Assembly (NCBI GenBank): GCA_014529385.2
Contig: CM043951.1
Location: 108,422,469 to 108,486,468, forward strand
Direction of reading: 5' to 3'
DNA length: 64,000 nt
DNA from: Adiantum capillus-veneris
Taxonomy: Eukaryota; Streptophyta; Polypodiopsida; Polypodiales; Pteridaceae
Positions 49,117 to 61,161 of this stretch are shown piece after piece (position 1 is the stretch's first letter; every line of letters starts with the position of its first letter). The position numbers were made by a program, and so were the translations under genes. Below the pieces are notes generated by a model. That model was not told the DNA's origin. It worked only from the letters and a program-made list of their open reading frames with translations, and searched no databases.

Positions 49117-50006
49117 TTGCTTACCTATCCGTATTCAGAAGAAAAAACCAAGGGAGTAAAGGTGTATAAAAGACTTGTAGAAATTGCTCAAGCCTTGATG
49201 CAGCCTGGAGGTCCAAAATTTCATGAGACTGCAACGCATGAGCTCGGAACAGAAAACATAGAAACGCGGGGGGGGGGGGGGGGGGGGGGGGGGGAACCAG
49301 CATAGGTGAAAAATATAAACTAGAAGGATTTTGTGTTGGTTGTGGAAGGAATCATTTGCCCATAAATTGCTATGAGAATCGGACAACAAGATCAAACTTG
49401 CGAAAGCGGAAAAGGAAGAACCGTGGACTAGGAAATTGTCACGAACACAATGGATGAGGCCAAATATCATGAGATGCAGCCAATTCTAGAAGTAGACAAA
49501 CCATGGCCATAATCACTATGGAAAATGATCAGAAACCAAAAAGATGCTAGTGCTACATTACAATCATCACCTATCCCTGAGATCAACATAAAACATGAAT
49601 TTTTCCAAGGAGATATACAATCTCTATGTAAGGATGTCCTGTCTGTAGCATCTGAAGAGAGAAAACCACACTCTGTATAGACTTTGCCATCTTTCATAGG
49701 AGAACACTTGAAATAAAATCTGAGGTTAGAGTGGGACCTTCTCAATGGAAAGCAACACCAAAAATTATGGTTACGAAAAGCTTGCACGAATTGATGTCTT
49801 CTTCTATACAATGTACACTTTCTCTCTCAGAGTTGATGAAAATTAGACCGCATCTATGGGGCCAAATGGGCAAACACCTGGAAAAGATTGGGTTTAAAAT
49901 CCTTCACATGACAAACCCTCAGATGACAACATGGGTAAAACTCAATTTGAGAGATTTGATTGGGGTTACAACTATCTCAATTTATGGCACAAGCTGGGAG
50001 TCATAA
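49117..50006 (+). pseudogene. Element D post-gag region, with a G27 run
   Basis: Scattered similarity to B continues; LSELMKIRPHLWGQMGKHLE at about 49830-49890 matches B's LLRLRPHMWTTVGKCLEKF. An uninterrupted run of 27 G lies at 49268-49294. The region is non-functional. Confidence 0.6.
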
Positions 50007-50535
50007 CCAAGTTAAACACCAAGGAACACAATTAAAGGGATGTAAATCAAACTGCAATAGAAGACCTTACTATCACTATAGATGATGAAAAAAACTTACC
50101 TTCTTGGCTAGTGAAGGATGCTCACATTTAAATGTGCGGGGCATCAAAATACGAAAGTCTTATAACTAAAGATTGCATCCTAGAGCCTCCATTAAAACAT
50201 GACTACTACATAAAGGAACCATTTTGAGAGGAGTTGTTTCAACCCTTTGGATGGTAGAAAATACTAGTGACTCTTGATTTCAGTGTAAGTAAGGTTACCA
50301 ATACTATGTTTTCTGACAAAGATGGTTACGATATAAGACCCTTTCTAATGCTATCTATAGTCCATGAAATAGGGAAACATTTTTTAAACAAATGAGATTG
50401 AACAAACAAGCAATTGCAAAAAAATATTGGACAAAGCTTCTATACGGGATCTTCTACACAATGATCATGAAAAATACCATGATTTGAGGAGCAACAATTT
50501 AGGGCCTGATGTTGCAGACAAAATTTCAAGTGGCT

Positions 50536-50743
50536 ATGACATAACTCCTTTATTTATGATAAGGTGTTGAAGCAAGCTAATAAGTTTTTTGTGAGTATGA
50601 AAATAGAATAGGTGAGATATATAGCTATGTCATGAAAAATAGCTATAACTCCTTTATTTATGATAAGGTGTTGAAGCAAGCTAATAAGTTTTTTGTGAGT
50701 ATGAAAATAGAATAGGTGAGATATATAGCTATGTCATGAAAAA
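50536..50743. repeat. 104-bp tandem duplication in element D
   Basis: The block beginning ATAACTCCTTTATTTATGAT at 50541 is repeated at 50645 with essentially no differences. It is therefore far younger than the surrounding element. Confidence 0.9.
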
Positions 50744-50857
50744 TGGTGCCAAAGTACAAACAAAAGAAGTAGAGCAACCACGAGAATATGTCATCATTGG
50801 CATACCTAAAGAATCAACAAAAGTTGTTCCAAAGAAGTCGACTCCAACAAAGCGCAA

Positions 50858-51277
50858 ATGAAAGCAGATGAAGAAGTAAAGTTTCTAAGTTCAACGTCAA
50901 ATGTTCAACAAACGCAAGATCAAGAGAAGAATAAGGATAAGAAAAAAAGATCGATTGTCTCCTATAATGAACAAATTCAGCATATGCAAAGAAACAAGAT
51001 TCAAAATCAAATGTTAGCTGTGATGGCTCCAAAAGTGATAAAGAACTTAATGTCTTATGGCATGTGGATAATGCTGGGAAAGACACCAATCATAGAGCTA
51101 AAAGAAACAGTGTACATAAATTCCAATTCACGGGTTCCTAGTTTTGGAGTGGCCGAACAAGTACTCAAGTTGAGTATTGGGAAGTTTAAGGATACATTCT
51201 ACATAATATACTCCCATCACATAAAAGAGAGTGTGGTCCTGACAAAAAACTGGAGGGACATCTTCTTTCAACCATAA
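50858..51277 (+). pseudogene. Element D retropepsin-like domain of the downstream type
   Basis: The stretch holds NLMSYGMWIMLGKTP, then VLKLSIGKFKDTFYII and SVVLTKNWRDIFF. These align with the protease placed behind integrase in C (NLLSYGVWCQLGNPP) and in B (VLHVQINQYVYPHMFYV, HPLLLGQPWQKQY). It does not align well with the ordinary protease ahead of RT. In D it follows the gag segments with no RT or integrase visible between them. Confidence 0.6.
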
Positions 51278-51519
51278 GAATAAGCTTCAACAACAACACC
51301 ATCAAAAGACCCAAAGACACCTCAAGTCCATGCAAAAAAGGAGCAACCAAGCATCACAAAGAAAGGTAAATTTAAAGAAACAGAAGTGGATCGGCCTCGC
51401 AAGACAACTTTACCTTCAACAAGCCTCCAAAAACCTTCTTGCGTAGCATCTACATCAAGAGCCATAGCATCGACAATGCAATGGAGACCCCCGAGGCAGT
51501 CACTTATCAAAAGACCCCT

Positions 51520-51676
51520 ATATCACGTGCGTTCAAGAGATAATTAATAATACCCCAATATACATACTATACTTACATTGTGAGACTATTTAAAAAACCC
51601 CCACCCTCCTCTGTATGTATACATTTTTATACATTTTGGTCTTTTAATAATCCTCTCCGATTAACTCACGTGATAT
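51520..51676. mobile_element. Possible small MITE, about 157 bp
   Basis: Terminal inverted repeats ATATCACGTG and CACGTGATAT, extended by a few imperfect bases (GTT / AAC), flank an AT-rich, non-coding interior. The small size and CACGTG-containing ends fit a MITE. No clear target duplication was recognised beyond possible TA. Confidence 0.4.
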
Positions 51677-51813
51677 CATACACATTCTAAAAAGTGACCG
51701 CCCCGGGTGGAGACTAAAGAAAAAAGTCTATCAATCAATGTTTCCATCACAAAAAAGCATCAAGAATAAGCTGAAAAGAATCAACCAAGTATTGGTATCC
51801 AAAGAGAACATCA

Positions 51814-52041
51814 TGTTGGAATTAGGGTTGTAGAGAAACACACACAGCTTGGAGAAGACGAAGGAAGCTCAAGGCACACAATAGAGAGTGTGTTACTTAG
51901 TGTGCAATGGAAAGATAGATAGCCCTAGAGTGATGGGCATATATAAAATGCACGGGGGGGAAAACCTCCTAAAGAGGGAAAAAAATGCCCCGGCGGTCCT
52001 AGTGTGTTCACACACATCACTACCACATGTATATGGTAACA
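51814..52041 (-). repeat. Element E 3' LTR
   Basis: This 228-bp direct repeat is followed by AATACCCCCTGG on the plus strand, a purine tract (CCAGGGGGTATT) on the element strand. Confidence 0.96.
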
Positions 52042-53739
52042 AATACCCCCTGGAGTGATGCGGTGAACGATAGCTGGCACATGAGTAAAGGGAAGTGCCA
52101 TGCCCTGAGGACAGGATCAGTCCACAAAGGGGAGTAAGCCCAAAGCTTTGCGGAAAGCTTCAAGCTTCTCACGAGACAATGCCTTTGTGAAAAGATCTGC
52201 AAGGTTGTCCTGTGTTGGCACATAAGCCAAGCTGATCTCTCCTGATGAGAGCCTCTCCCTGACATATGGTAATGCACCTCAATGTGCTTTGTGCGAGCAT
52301 GAAAAACTAGGTTCCTCGTAACTGCCAATGCGCTCTGACTGTCAGTGTAGCGTCTAAGCCATACACACTCAACCGTACCTATGAAGACTGCCCTGTACTC
52401 AGCCTCACAACTCGAAGTGGCCACAGTAGGTTGCTTCTTGCTCAACCATGATATACATGAACTGCCAAGCATGAAAAAAAAAACACTTGACGGTGGACAC
52501 TCGTGTGTCAAAACAACCAGCCCAATCTCAGTCCGAAAAAGCATGTAAGTCTGGCGGCAATGATCCCCCCTTGGGATAAAACAAGCCAAGATGTAAAGTG
52601 CCACTAAGGTAGCGGAAAATCCTCTTGACAGCCTGCCAATGCTTAGACCGTGGGCTATGCATAAATCTGCTGACCTGTGAGACTGCAAACTGAATATCTG
52701 GCCTCGTGTTGCATACATAAATGAGGCAGCCAACAGTAGTTTGGTAAAGAGTGACATCATCAAGATCGCCAGCATCATGTAGACTCAACTTCAAACCTGT
52801 TTCCATGGGAGTGGCAATAGGTTTGCAATCCTCAAGTCCAAACTTACATAGCAATGTCTCTATGTAACTTTTCTGACACAAGGCAATACCACCATCACAC
52901 TGCTTAAACTGTATACCCAAGTAATGATTCAACAGCCCCAAATCTTTCATCTTGAAAGTAGCATTCAAATCAGCCTTCAATTCAGCAATATGTCTCTCAT
53001 TTGGTCCAGTGATCAACAAATCATCAACGTAAAGAACCACAATGAGAAGTACATCACCCTCATGCTTTACATACAATGTGCTTTCTGTTGGACTGTTACG
53101 AAAGCCTTGTTTGACCAAATGAGTGTCAGCTTTCTCATACCAAGCACGACGAGATCGCTTCAACCCATACAAAGCCTTGTTACATTTGCACACTTTGTCC
53201 TCTTGTCCTTTTATGACAAAACCGCGAGGCTGCGTTACATAAACTTCCTCAAATATGTCACCATTCAAGAAAGCGGTAACAATGTCTGATTGACGTACAT
53301 CCCAACCAAAATGAGCTGCCAATGCACATAGAAAATGCACAGTAGTCATACGACAAGTGGGAGCAAAAGTCTCTTCATAATCTATGCCTTTTTGTTGTGC
53401 ATAACCCTTTGCAACAAGTCGAGCCTTATGGCGATCGATCTCACCATCCGGCTTGCGTTTCAACTTGTAAACCCACTTCGTACCAATGGCCTTTTTGCCA
53501 GGAGGCAAAGCACATAAAGTCCATGTGTCATTTTCTATAAGTGCATCATATTCTGATTGCATGGCAGCCATCCAATTGTCTGAATTTTGTGCTTCATCAA
53601 CAGTCAGAGGCTCCTCAACATCATGTAAGCTAGACACAGCCAAAGCATAACAATCTGATGCATAAGATGCATGGCGAGAGCCTGAACGAGTACGACTAGA
53701 CAAAGGTGCATCCAATTTACTGTCACGCAAAGTGTGCAC
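52042..53739 (-). pseudogene. Element E reverse transcriptase and RNase H
   Basis: The 403-codon stretch at 52528-53739 has the copia RT blocks in order: WVYKLKRKPDGEIDRHKARL, YEETFAP, AFLNGDIFEEVYV, ALYGLKRSRRAWY and YVDDLLI. The stretch to its left holds RNase H (QPTVATSSCEAEYRAV, then TKHIEVHYHM). This is a typical Ty1/copia polymerase. Confidence 0.93.
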
Positions 53740-53823
53740 CAGTCATTTTGGCATACCTCTAGCCTACTCATTTTCAGCCCTTTCCTCATCAAGTATATCA
53801 TGTACATTTGCATCAGTAATAGG

Positions 53824-54741
53824 CTAATCTGTAACATTTTCAGAAACCCCCATAGGCTGTACATTTTCCTCATTGGAACTTACATTCGTATTTCCACCAC
53901 TGAAAAGAGGCAACAAAGTGTCATAAATGTCCTGTGAGCTTACATTACTGTCTCTAGTACATGACAGCAAGGGCTGAACAGAATCCCGTGAAACCAGAAT
54001 ACGTTTTGTTTGCGGATGATACAACATGTAACCTTTGCTTTCAGCACTATAACCAACAAAAATACATTTGACAGCCTTATCATCCAATTTTCTGCACTGC
54101 ACTTGTGGCACCAAAGCATATGTCAAACAACCAAAAACACGCATGTGCTCAATAGAAGGCTTTCTATCATGCCATGCTTCATATGGAGTAATAGACTGCA
54201 AAGCTTTCGTAGGACACCTGTTAAGTACATAAGTGGCACACATGATGGCCTCAAGCCAAAAAGAATGCCGTAAAGCTTGACTTTTGACCATACATCGTGC
54301 CATTTTCGTCAGTGACGTGTTTTTCCTCTCAGCAACACCATTTTGGTGAGGCATATAAGGCACTGTACATTGGTGTTTTATCCCACGACTAGCCAGAAAT
54401 GCATTAAATTCATGAGACATATACTCCCCCCCTCGATCGGAACGGAGGGTGCCCATAGTACATTTCGAGACATTTTCAGCCATAGCCAGAAATTGTTTGA
54501 AGCACATAAAAACTTCGGACTTCGCTTTAAGAGGAAATACCCATGCATGCCTGGAGTAATCATCAATGAAAGTCACGAAGTACAGGTAATTGCCCAAGGA
54601 CGGAGTTTGCATGGGCCCACAAACATCACTATGCACAAAACGTTGCATCTTACCCAAAATACAGCCTTCACAAACATGTTTGACAGGTGCTTCAAGAGGC
54701 AGCAAAGAAGCAACCATATCAAATTTTTGCAAACGCAGCAA
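53824..54741 (-). pseudogene. Element E integrase
   Basis: The 305-codon stretch starts near the zinc-binding part (HVCEGCILGKMQRF). It contains the DDE core: FVTFIDDYSRHAWVF, LRSDRGGEYMSHEF and PHQNGVAERKN. The GKT-like downstream block (AVKCIFVGYSAESKGYMLY) follows. The family is copia integrase. Confidence 0.93.
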
Positions 54742-54828
54742 ACTGGCAAAATTCAGATGGCCAAAACGTGCATGCCAAAGTTTTGCATCTGAAATAGCCC
54801 TTGAATCTGCAACAACATTTGCAAAATT

Positions 54829-56319
54829 TTATCCACACTTGTCATACAAAGTGAGCTTATACAGCCCACGGCACAAAAGCCCAGATGCAACAATTTCATC
54901 ACCAAAACTGAGATCATGAACTGTACATCTGTCATCCACAAATTTGACTACAAGTCCAAGTCTAGCAAGTGCGGATACAGACAAGAGATTCTTCTTGATC
55001 CCAGGTACATAAAGTGCATCAACAAGTGTGAAGGAACTGCCATTAGCAGCAGTGAGCACAATCTTTCCAACTCCTTGAACTGGATAAGAGGCGTTGTTGG
55101 CACAAGTGACTGAATTCCCATGAGGGACAGACTCGAGAGAGGTAAATAATTCACGATGTGAGGTAATGTGCTTTGTAGCACCACTGTCGAAATACCACAC
55201 ATGTGAATCTGCAGCAACTGACAAGTATGCATCATGGACAGCAGGATTGTAAGTGCACTCTGCGCTAAAAGCCCATTCTGCATCAACATCAGCATCACAG
55301 ACTCCTTTCACAGAAGACTCAACAATGGCTGCATTTGTAGTGGAACCAGCATTTGCAGTGGAACCACCCTCTTTCTTCTTAGCCTCTTTGGCCTTCAACT
55401 TAGGACACGACTTGATCAAGTGATCATTGGATTTACAATAATGAGAACGCATCTTCTTTTTGCCCTTATCACCAGAATTGCTAGATGAAGTACTGCCAGC
55501 AGAAGCATTTGAAACAGAATTTTTGCCACTCTCAGCAGAACCATAAGAAGTGGCTGCATTACTGTTACCACCCTTTCTTTGAGAAGCAATAAAAGCTTGT
55601 TCAACTGCACGCTGCCTAGTCCTGTTTTTTCTAGAAAGTGACTCTTGTAACAACAATGTGCATAATGCATCAAACTTGACAACTTCAGGATTTCCTTGGG
55701 TCATCAGTCTCCAAGTACTAGCAAAAGTCTGGTAGGAATCTGGTAAGGCATCAAGAACAGTCTGTACAAGGGAACTGTCTGAAATGACTTCACTTGCAGA
55801 AATAAGATGCTCATTGATATCCTTGACACTAGCAATGAAAGTGTCCATATCATCTTCCTCATGAATAATCTTCGACTCCAGCTTTTTACGCAGCAAAGCA
55901 ATTTTAGCCTCATTGCGGCTTGCATAAAGACCTGCTAAAATATCCCAAGCCTGTTTTGCATATTTTGCTAAACGGATATGAGGAACAATGGTGCGCTTCA
56001 TAGACAACGCAATCAATGCATGAGTCTGTGCATCCTTAACATCCCAACGAGCTTGTTCTGCCGTAGGCAAAACAACTCTAACAACAGCAATCCTTGCAGC
56101 AAGACCTCCAACATCCTTAACATCGCCTACATCTTCAGAACCAGGACGTACATCAATGCCCTGCACAACGTTCCAGACGCCTTTTGACACAAGAACATGT
56201 TGCATCATATAAGCCCACATAGAGTAGTTGTCCCCATCCAACCTGTCCTCAACAGCAAACATCTTGAACACATCTAATGTGAAAACTGCTCGAAAATAGG
56301 ATAAACGGAGCGAGAACAA
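54829..56319 (-). pseudogene. Element E gag and protease
   Basis: The 496-codon stretch begins with a UBN2-type copia gag (DGDNYSMWAYMMQHVL, then AWDILAGLY). It continues to a zinc knuckle (HYCKSNDHLIKSC). The protease block WYFDSGATKHITSH and the conserved VQGVGKIVLT region come next. Order and length are normal for copia. Confidence 0.92.
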
Positions 56320-56607
56320 CCTGTGCTATATAGCACAAACCGTAGAAGACTATAAGGCACCTGTTATACAGAAAACGGCACTGACAAAAATTCTGCACAA
56401 AATGAAGAAATAGCCTGTGCAGTACTTCCTGTAGTGGAAACGAAGGCCGAAATGAGCCCAAATCAAAATTCTGAGCAGACCAAGCTCTTGGAGCTTGCCC
56501 AAAATTTTTGTCGACCTGCGAACGCTCGCCAAAGCTCATTGAAATTGGAGAAAGTGAGCAGGCGTGTGCTGGAGCAGTTGGCGACTAAGCCCGGGAGGAC
56601 GTGACCT

Positions 56608-56619
56608 GCTCTGATACCA
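56608..56619 (-). other. Element E primer-binding site, tRNA-iMet type
   Basis: The plus strand GCTCTGATACCA is the complement of TGGTATCAGAGC. It lies two bases from the LTR at 56622. Confidence 0.92.
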
Positions 56620-56621
56620 AT

Positions 56622-56849
56622 TGTTGGAATTAGGGTTGCAGAGAAACACACACGGCTTGGAGAAGATGAAGGAAGCTCAAGGCACACAATAGAGAGTGTG
56701 TTACTTAGTGTGCAATGGAGAGATAGATAGCCCTAGAGTGATGGGCGTATATACAATGCACGGGGGAAAAAAACCTCCTAAAGAGGGAAAAAATACCCCG
56801 GCGGTCCTAGTGTGTTCACACACATCACTACCACATGTATATGGTAACA
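56622..56849 (-). repeat. Element E 5' LTR
   Basis: This 228-bp copy is about 96 percent identical to 51814-52041. It is followed by the CATCA duplication. Confidence 0.96.
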
Positions 56850-56854
56850 CATCA

Positions 56855-59034
56855 AAGTCAAAGATCCAGTTTGGATACATCTAGCACAGATTCAACTTCA
56901 AGAATCGAAGGTAGTAGAGTGGGTAGCATCAAATTAGTCAATCACTACTCAAGGCTACTTTCAAAGAAACATAAATTTTTGGGCCAAAAAGCCTAAAGTA
57001 AAAGCTTGGACCTACTCACCTAAAGCAAATAGTTCTACAAAGAGAAGGTTGAGCTATCAAAGGAAGCACAACCACCTCAATGAGGATAAATAACAGTCGT
57101 AAAGGGAAAAAGGAAAGATCAAAGAGACAAGCAACGCGACATGTATGGGTGACGAAGTGAGACTTCAACCAAGCTACCCAACAAAGATAGGTGCAAGAGC
57201 GGATGATTTCGATCAAGCTACTTGAAGCACAAGGATTTTATGTAGGTAACACTCAAATATGGCTACCAAAAGTGGTAGCTTGACGTGGAACAACAAAGAT
57301 CAGTCATGTAGCAAACGGATTCACCCAAAGGCAAGCATTGACAACCAAAAGCCAACAAAAGCCAATCACAACTGAGAGTGATGCAACCTCTAGAGGGATA
57401 CCTTGTCTTCATCTACAAAAGTACAACAAAAATACCCAAGTATGGATATCAATGCCCAGTGTCCATCAAGTCATCAAGGAAAAGGAGCGAATGAAAAAGA
57501 TGGTCACATAGGGACCAAAGACAAGGTGGGTTCCAAAATTGCTAGTGGGAACACAATCACAAAGAACCCACACACATCAACAACCGCTTCTAATGGGAGA
57601 TAAAGCAAAGGTCCCATCAGTCACTACAACAACCGAAGAACTTGTTTCACAAAGCAATGTCAACATACGAGAAGCACGTCAAGCGGAGCCGAAGTATCCC
57701 AACCTACTGGATAAAATGATGGTAGCCATAGACCAGCACAATGGAAGAGGCCTAGATCTCCAAGAACTTATGGATTGGGTTACTGACCTTGAACAGATAC
57801 GTCCGTGTTGCCATTAAGAATACATGGCATAAGCATCAACGTTGGGTAGCTAAGCCACTAAATGAGCGAGGTATTAGTCCCAAAGATTCAAGTAATATTT
57901 TGTGTAGTCTAAGCATCTAAGCTATTCTAGGTACTGCTCAAGCTAGAAGAGTTGAGCATAATTACATTGTGTCGCTCATGCTAGTATAGGTGAGCACAAG
58001 AGTCAAAGTTTATGTATATTAAGTCTACTTAAGTGAAGGAGAAAGTCCAAAGGACACTCACACATTGAGCACAGTGAGGTATGAATGGAGGAGCTTCTAC
58101 ATCAAAAACCCTTCTTGAAAACATGAAAGCTATTGTAGCTATTGTGATGTCCTTTGATGTCACATCTGCTACATTTGTTCTATGAAGCATCCATTAACTC
58201 CCTCTTTCGCATTGCATTCCTTTTTTTGAAAATTTCTCATATGCATATAGAGTGTCCTATAATGGCACTTGCATTGGACACTCTTCCTTTGTTTCTTCCG
58301 TTAGAAAGAGGATGGGTGTAGGAGGGCCTCTTTATTTGCCATGAGCTTATGGAGGTGATTAACATTTTGACGAATAGGTGTACGCCATGTGTGCAAGAAT
58401 GGTGGGTGTGTAAGAGGTGTGTGAGAGTGGTCAAAGCATGCACTTTTCCCCCCATAAAAGGAGGTGGAAAATTTTATAATTTTTGGCCTTCCATAACTCC
58501 CACACATGATCTCCGATTTGAACGGATAGCATAGATCTACAATCTATACGTCGAGCTCTTTCCATGGATATGCTACATGGTATGGTTTTACCCGCTAGAT
58601 TTTAAATTCCATTTTGGGGAGAAACTTTGAACTCAAATAAACTACCCGTTTTGCCTGTTTGAATTCAAAAGCTCTCCTTCGATTACTTTCTTAATACTAA
58701 AGGTTTAACTTCCTTAAACTGCCAAATAAAGAGGCCCTCTTAGACCCCATTCTCTTCCTAATGCCAAGCACTCACATTGCATGACAGGTACTTCAAGTCC
58801 AACTGCTCAACTGCAATAAGGGAGTATACCAAAAGGCACCTTTTTCCCATCGGGTTTTTTTCTTTGGTCATCCAGATTTTAGACTCTAATCTATAAACAC
58901 ATCATCTTCTTGTATATATTCCTTCTACATTAGCAATATCCATTTTCAATTCCAAAACTTACATTGTGTTCCTCCCTCTTTGCTCTTTCATCCAAGTGTA
59001 ATCATTTTCAAATTTGTTGAGGTTTGCGACTACG
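56855..59034 (+). other. Element D downstream part after the copia insertion
   Basis: No RT or integrase sequence is present. Two protein-like plus-strand stretches (57403-57603 and 57539-57817) are Lys/Gln/Ser-rich. The second ends in a helical LLDKMMVAIDQHNGRGLDLQ block of unknown family. The rest is non-coding and holds the MITE-like element at 58260-58790. Confidence 0.5.
58260..58790. mobile_element. MITE-like element with long imperfect terminal inverted repeats
   Basis: GGAGGGCCTCTTTATTTGCC at 58322-58341 has its near complement at 58721-58740 (GCCAAATAAAGAGGCCCTCT). The inverted match continues outward with gaps on both sides (AAAGAGGATGGG with CCCCATTCTCTTCC; TTGCATTGGACACT with CACTCACATTGCATGA). 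The interior is AT-rich and non-coding. Long TIRs suggest a Mutator-type MITE (inference). The edges are approximate. Confidence 0.6.
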
Positions 59035-59517
59035 CGTTAGTGAACCTAATCTTTAGATTTGAGTGCTTAAATCACTATTTTTTGACGTTTTGACCATAGG
59101 AGAGTGTTCCTAAACTATAGGACGATCTTTTTGGATAGTTTCGTTGTAATTTTCAGGAGCTTTTTCATGATGGATAGTGATTTTGGTACCTTGTGGGATT
59201 GCAACCAGACTTAGTAGGATAGTGCCCCTATGTGTCTTAGACCTCCTTCTAAAGTTTTGTTGCATTTCGACTTTTTCGAGTACCAAAATGGCGTGATGAC
59301 CTAGAGGAATGAGAAAGAACATAGGCAAATTTTCCGATCATTGAGTGGTGGTTTGCTTGTTGAGTTAGGGTGTTTGCTTGTTAGGTTCACTTCTTGAGAT
59401 TGACAACCTCAAAGAGTCTCCGTGCCCCATCCGAGTCATTTCCCTGAGTATTGACATTATGTTAGTGTCAGACAGCTATAGACGTCTATCGCCGTGACCC
59501 ACTAACATCAACTGACA
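59035..59517 (+). repeat. Element D 3' LTR
   Basis: It is 483 bp long and aligns with the left LTR minus its MITE. It ends ACCCACTAACA, followed by TCAAC. Confidence 0.85.
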
Positions 59518-59529
59518 GCCAGATGAACG

Positions 59530-59700
59530 CATCATAAATGGATTTTTTGCCAAAGTAATTTTAATGCCTTCCTATTGTATGAGCACTTTTGAGGAAGCAT
59601 TCTACATAGGCTTCTTCCCACTAGAGACCAACATTTTTGGGCCAAAAGTGACTGATCTGAGAGCTCATTTTATAATCTATCATGCAATGGATCTCTGCAA
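59530..59700 (+). pseudogene. Scrap of a B-type ORF3 (TFEEAFYIGFF)
   Basis: STFEEAFYIGFFPLETNIFG matches the end of element B's ORF3 (QTFEEAFYIGFFTHESKIF near 15640-15690), here on the plus strand. It abuts the right edge of D, so D probably inserted into an older related element whose left part may include fragment G. Confidence 0.6.
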
Positions 59701-59707
59701 CCAGTTT

Positions 59708-59708
59708 A

Positions 59709-59769
<61 letters not shown>
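59708..59769. repeat. (CT)n microsatellite
   Basis: About 60 bp of uninterrupted CT, joined to the ORF3 scrap. Confidence 0.97.
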
Positions 59770-59770
<1 letters not shown>

Positions 59771-60560
59771 GAAGAGGTATATGGCGGCTTAGGTTGCCGC
59801 TCATGGTGATAGAGAGGTAATTAGTGAGAGATCAAGAACCAAATCCCTAGTGAACTCAAATGAACTCCACAAGCTCTTCGCTTCCATTATCTTAAACCTT
59901 TTAAATATGCTATATAAAATACAATGAAATCTAATCTAACTAGCCAATTCAACTTTATCCTATCCAACCCCCCTCGCCTTACCTAAGTGCTTAACGACTT
60001 AATGAAATAAGAGACTCTTCCCATGCTTTAACACCTCTCAAAGTTACAAAATTTGCACATCTATATCCTATAGTCCTACTCATATGGTGGAGTAGCCCGA
60101 CTATGGTGCGACAGACTCCTACAACCCTACAATGTATGTGGCTTGAGCCTCGACAAGTGCTCTCCAATACAATGGGGAAATTCTATAATGTTTTCAATGG
60201 CCATTTGCTAGTCATTTTGATCTTTGGTACATCTTCTTCTTCCTTGGTCTTCGTCAATTGATAGCTTCAATCGAGTGCTACAGTTTCAATCCCACTTTTT
60301 TTGCTTGCTAGGAGCTTCTTTATAACCCCCTTGTATTGAACCACTTCAACTTCTTCTAGCCAATCTTCCTTTAATTCATGTGGCATCTCTGTAAATGAAA
60401 AAGATGCATCTAGACGACATGCACCAAGCAGTATTATTGTGTGTTCTATGTATGGACAATGTCTCAAGTCTTGAAAATGCAAAAAAGGAAAAAAAAATGG
60501 AAGATTACATGGACTACATGAAGGTCGTAGCCAAGATGGATAATGTCTAGTCCCAATAGC
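59770..60560. other. Unassigned stretch, no supported gene
   Basis: AT-rich sequence without recognisable motifs. The minus-strand open stretch at 60267-60482 (71 codons) has no family resemblance I can see. Confidence 0.4.
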
Positions 60561-61130
60561 TTACAATACTAGTACAAAATGAAGCCCAACACTTGCAAAA
60601 TCACTTAAGCGTCTGTAATGTAAACAGGCACTCCAAGAGACATCCTAAAAATGAAACTTAACAATAATTTCTCTTTTTCTTGGTGAAGCTGAAAATACAT
60701 TTGGCCCTCAAGTTCTCAAGATATATTCGACCCTCATCGAGTGGGTGACCAAAAGTGATTGCAAATGAGGTGCGCCCACATTTATCCGCAAAAACATCAG
60801 CCAACCCTGTGGCCTTCAAGTGCAGTCAATGAGACTACATCTGGCGATAAGCCCTTACTTTGCATCCAGTCAAAAGCAACCAGATTTGGAGAAAGGCCCT
60901 CATTTTGCAAACTCTAAATTATGGCCCAAAGCTTCTTTGCCCTAGCTTTATTTGGCATGATCTACATTCAATGCACTCCAAGCGACATCATCTTGAATAG
61001 GAACCTCAACAATAACTTCTCCCTTCTCTGCAAAGACGTTTTACTAGACCTAAGAGAATACATGCACCAAGTACACGATGGGGAGGCTTGCTCTCATTGC
61101 ATCCACTAAAATTCCAGAGCTTCCAGGCTT
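60560..61130 (-). pseudogene. Possible remnant of a PPR-type gene, two decayed modules
   Basis: On the minus strand, phrases typical of plant PPR repeats can be read out of frame with each other: NEGLSPNLVAF, SKGLSPDVVSLT and DDVAWSAL. A related second module ahead of it reads DVSWSACL. The two modules also resemble each other at DNA level (CACTCCAAGCGACATC near 60974 and CACTCCAAGAGACATC near 60630), which fits a tandem-motif gene. PPR proteins bind organelle RNA. This is a dead fragment with many frame changes. The match is by eye only. Confidence 0.45.
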
Positions 61131-61161
61131 TCAAGGTGCAAGCATAGGTGATTTAATTTAA

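Larger units (their letters stand above)
51814..56849 (-). mobile_element. Element E: Ty1/copia LTR retrotransposon inserted in D
   Basis: Two 228-bp LTRs (TGTTGGAATT...GGTAACA) bound a 5.0-kb element with a perfect CATCA target duplication at 51809-51813 and 56850-56854. The tRNA-iMet primer site lies beside the right LTR, so it reads on the minus strand. The domain order gag, protease, integrase, RT, RNase H is that of copia. LTRs differ at about 4 percent of positions. It is nearly whole in structure with long open stretches, but broken, with about three to five breaks. Confidence 0.96.
36327..59517 (+). mobile_element. Element D: old Ty3/gypsy relative of B, with nested insertions
   Basis: Diverged direct repeats at 36327-37055 and 59035-59517 bound this element. 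It begins CGTTAGTG and ends CTAACA, with ATCAAC at both outer edges as target duplication (5 bp within that overlap). A decayed tRNA-Asp primer site follows the left LTR. Inside are a palindrome array, gag, zinc knuckles and a retropepsin-like domain that all match element B's family. RT, RNase H and integrase were not seen. Three younger insertions lie within it: a MITE in the left LTR, a CACTA transposon and a copia element. Without the CACTA and copia insertions its interior is about 9.8 kb. LTR differences of about 12 percent make it the oldest dated element here. It is broken, with many breaks. Confidence 0.85.

Noticed and set aside
49117-49305. Glycine- or proline-rich protein frames across the G27 run
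   Set aside because: The Gly/Pro stretch is only the homopolymer read in triplets within fossil gag sequence.
53335-55488. Plus-strand frames opposite the copia genes
   Set aside because: They are antisense shadows of element E's RT, integrase and gag.
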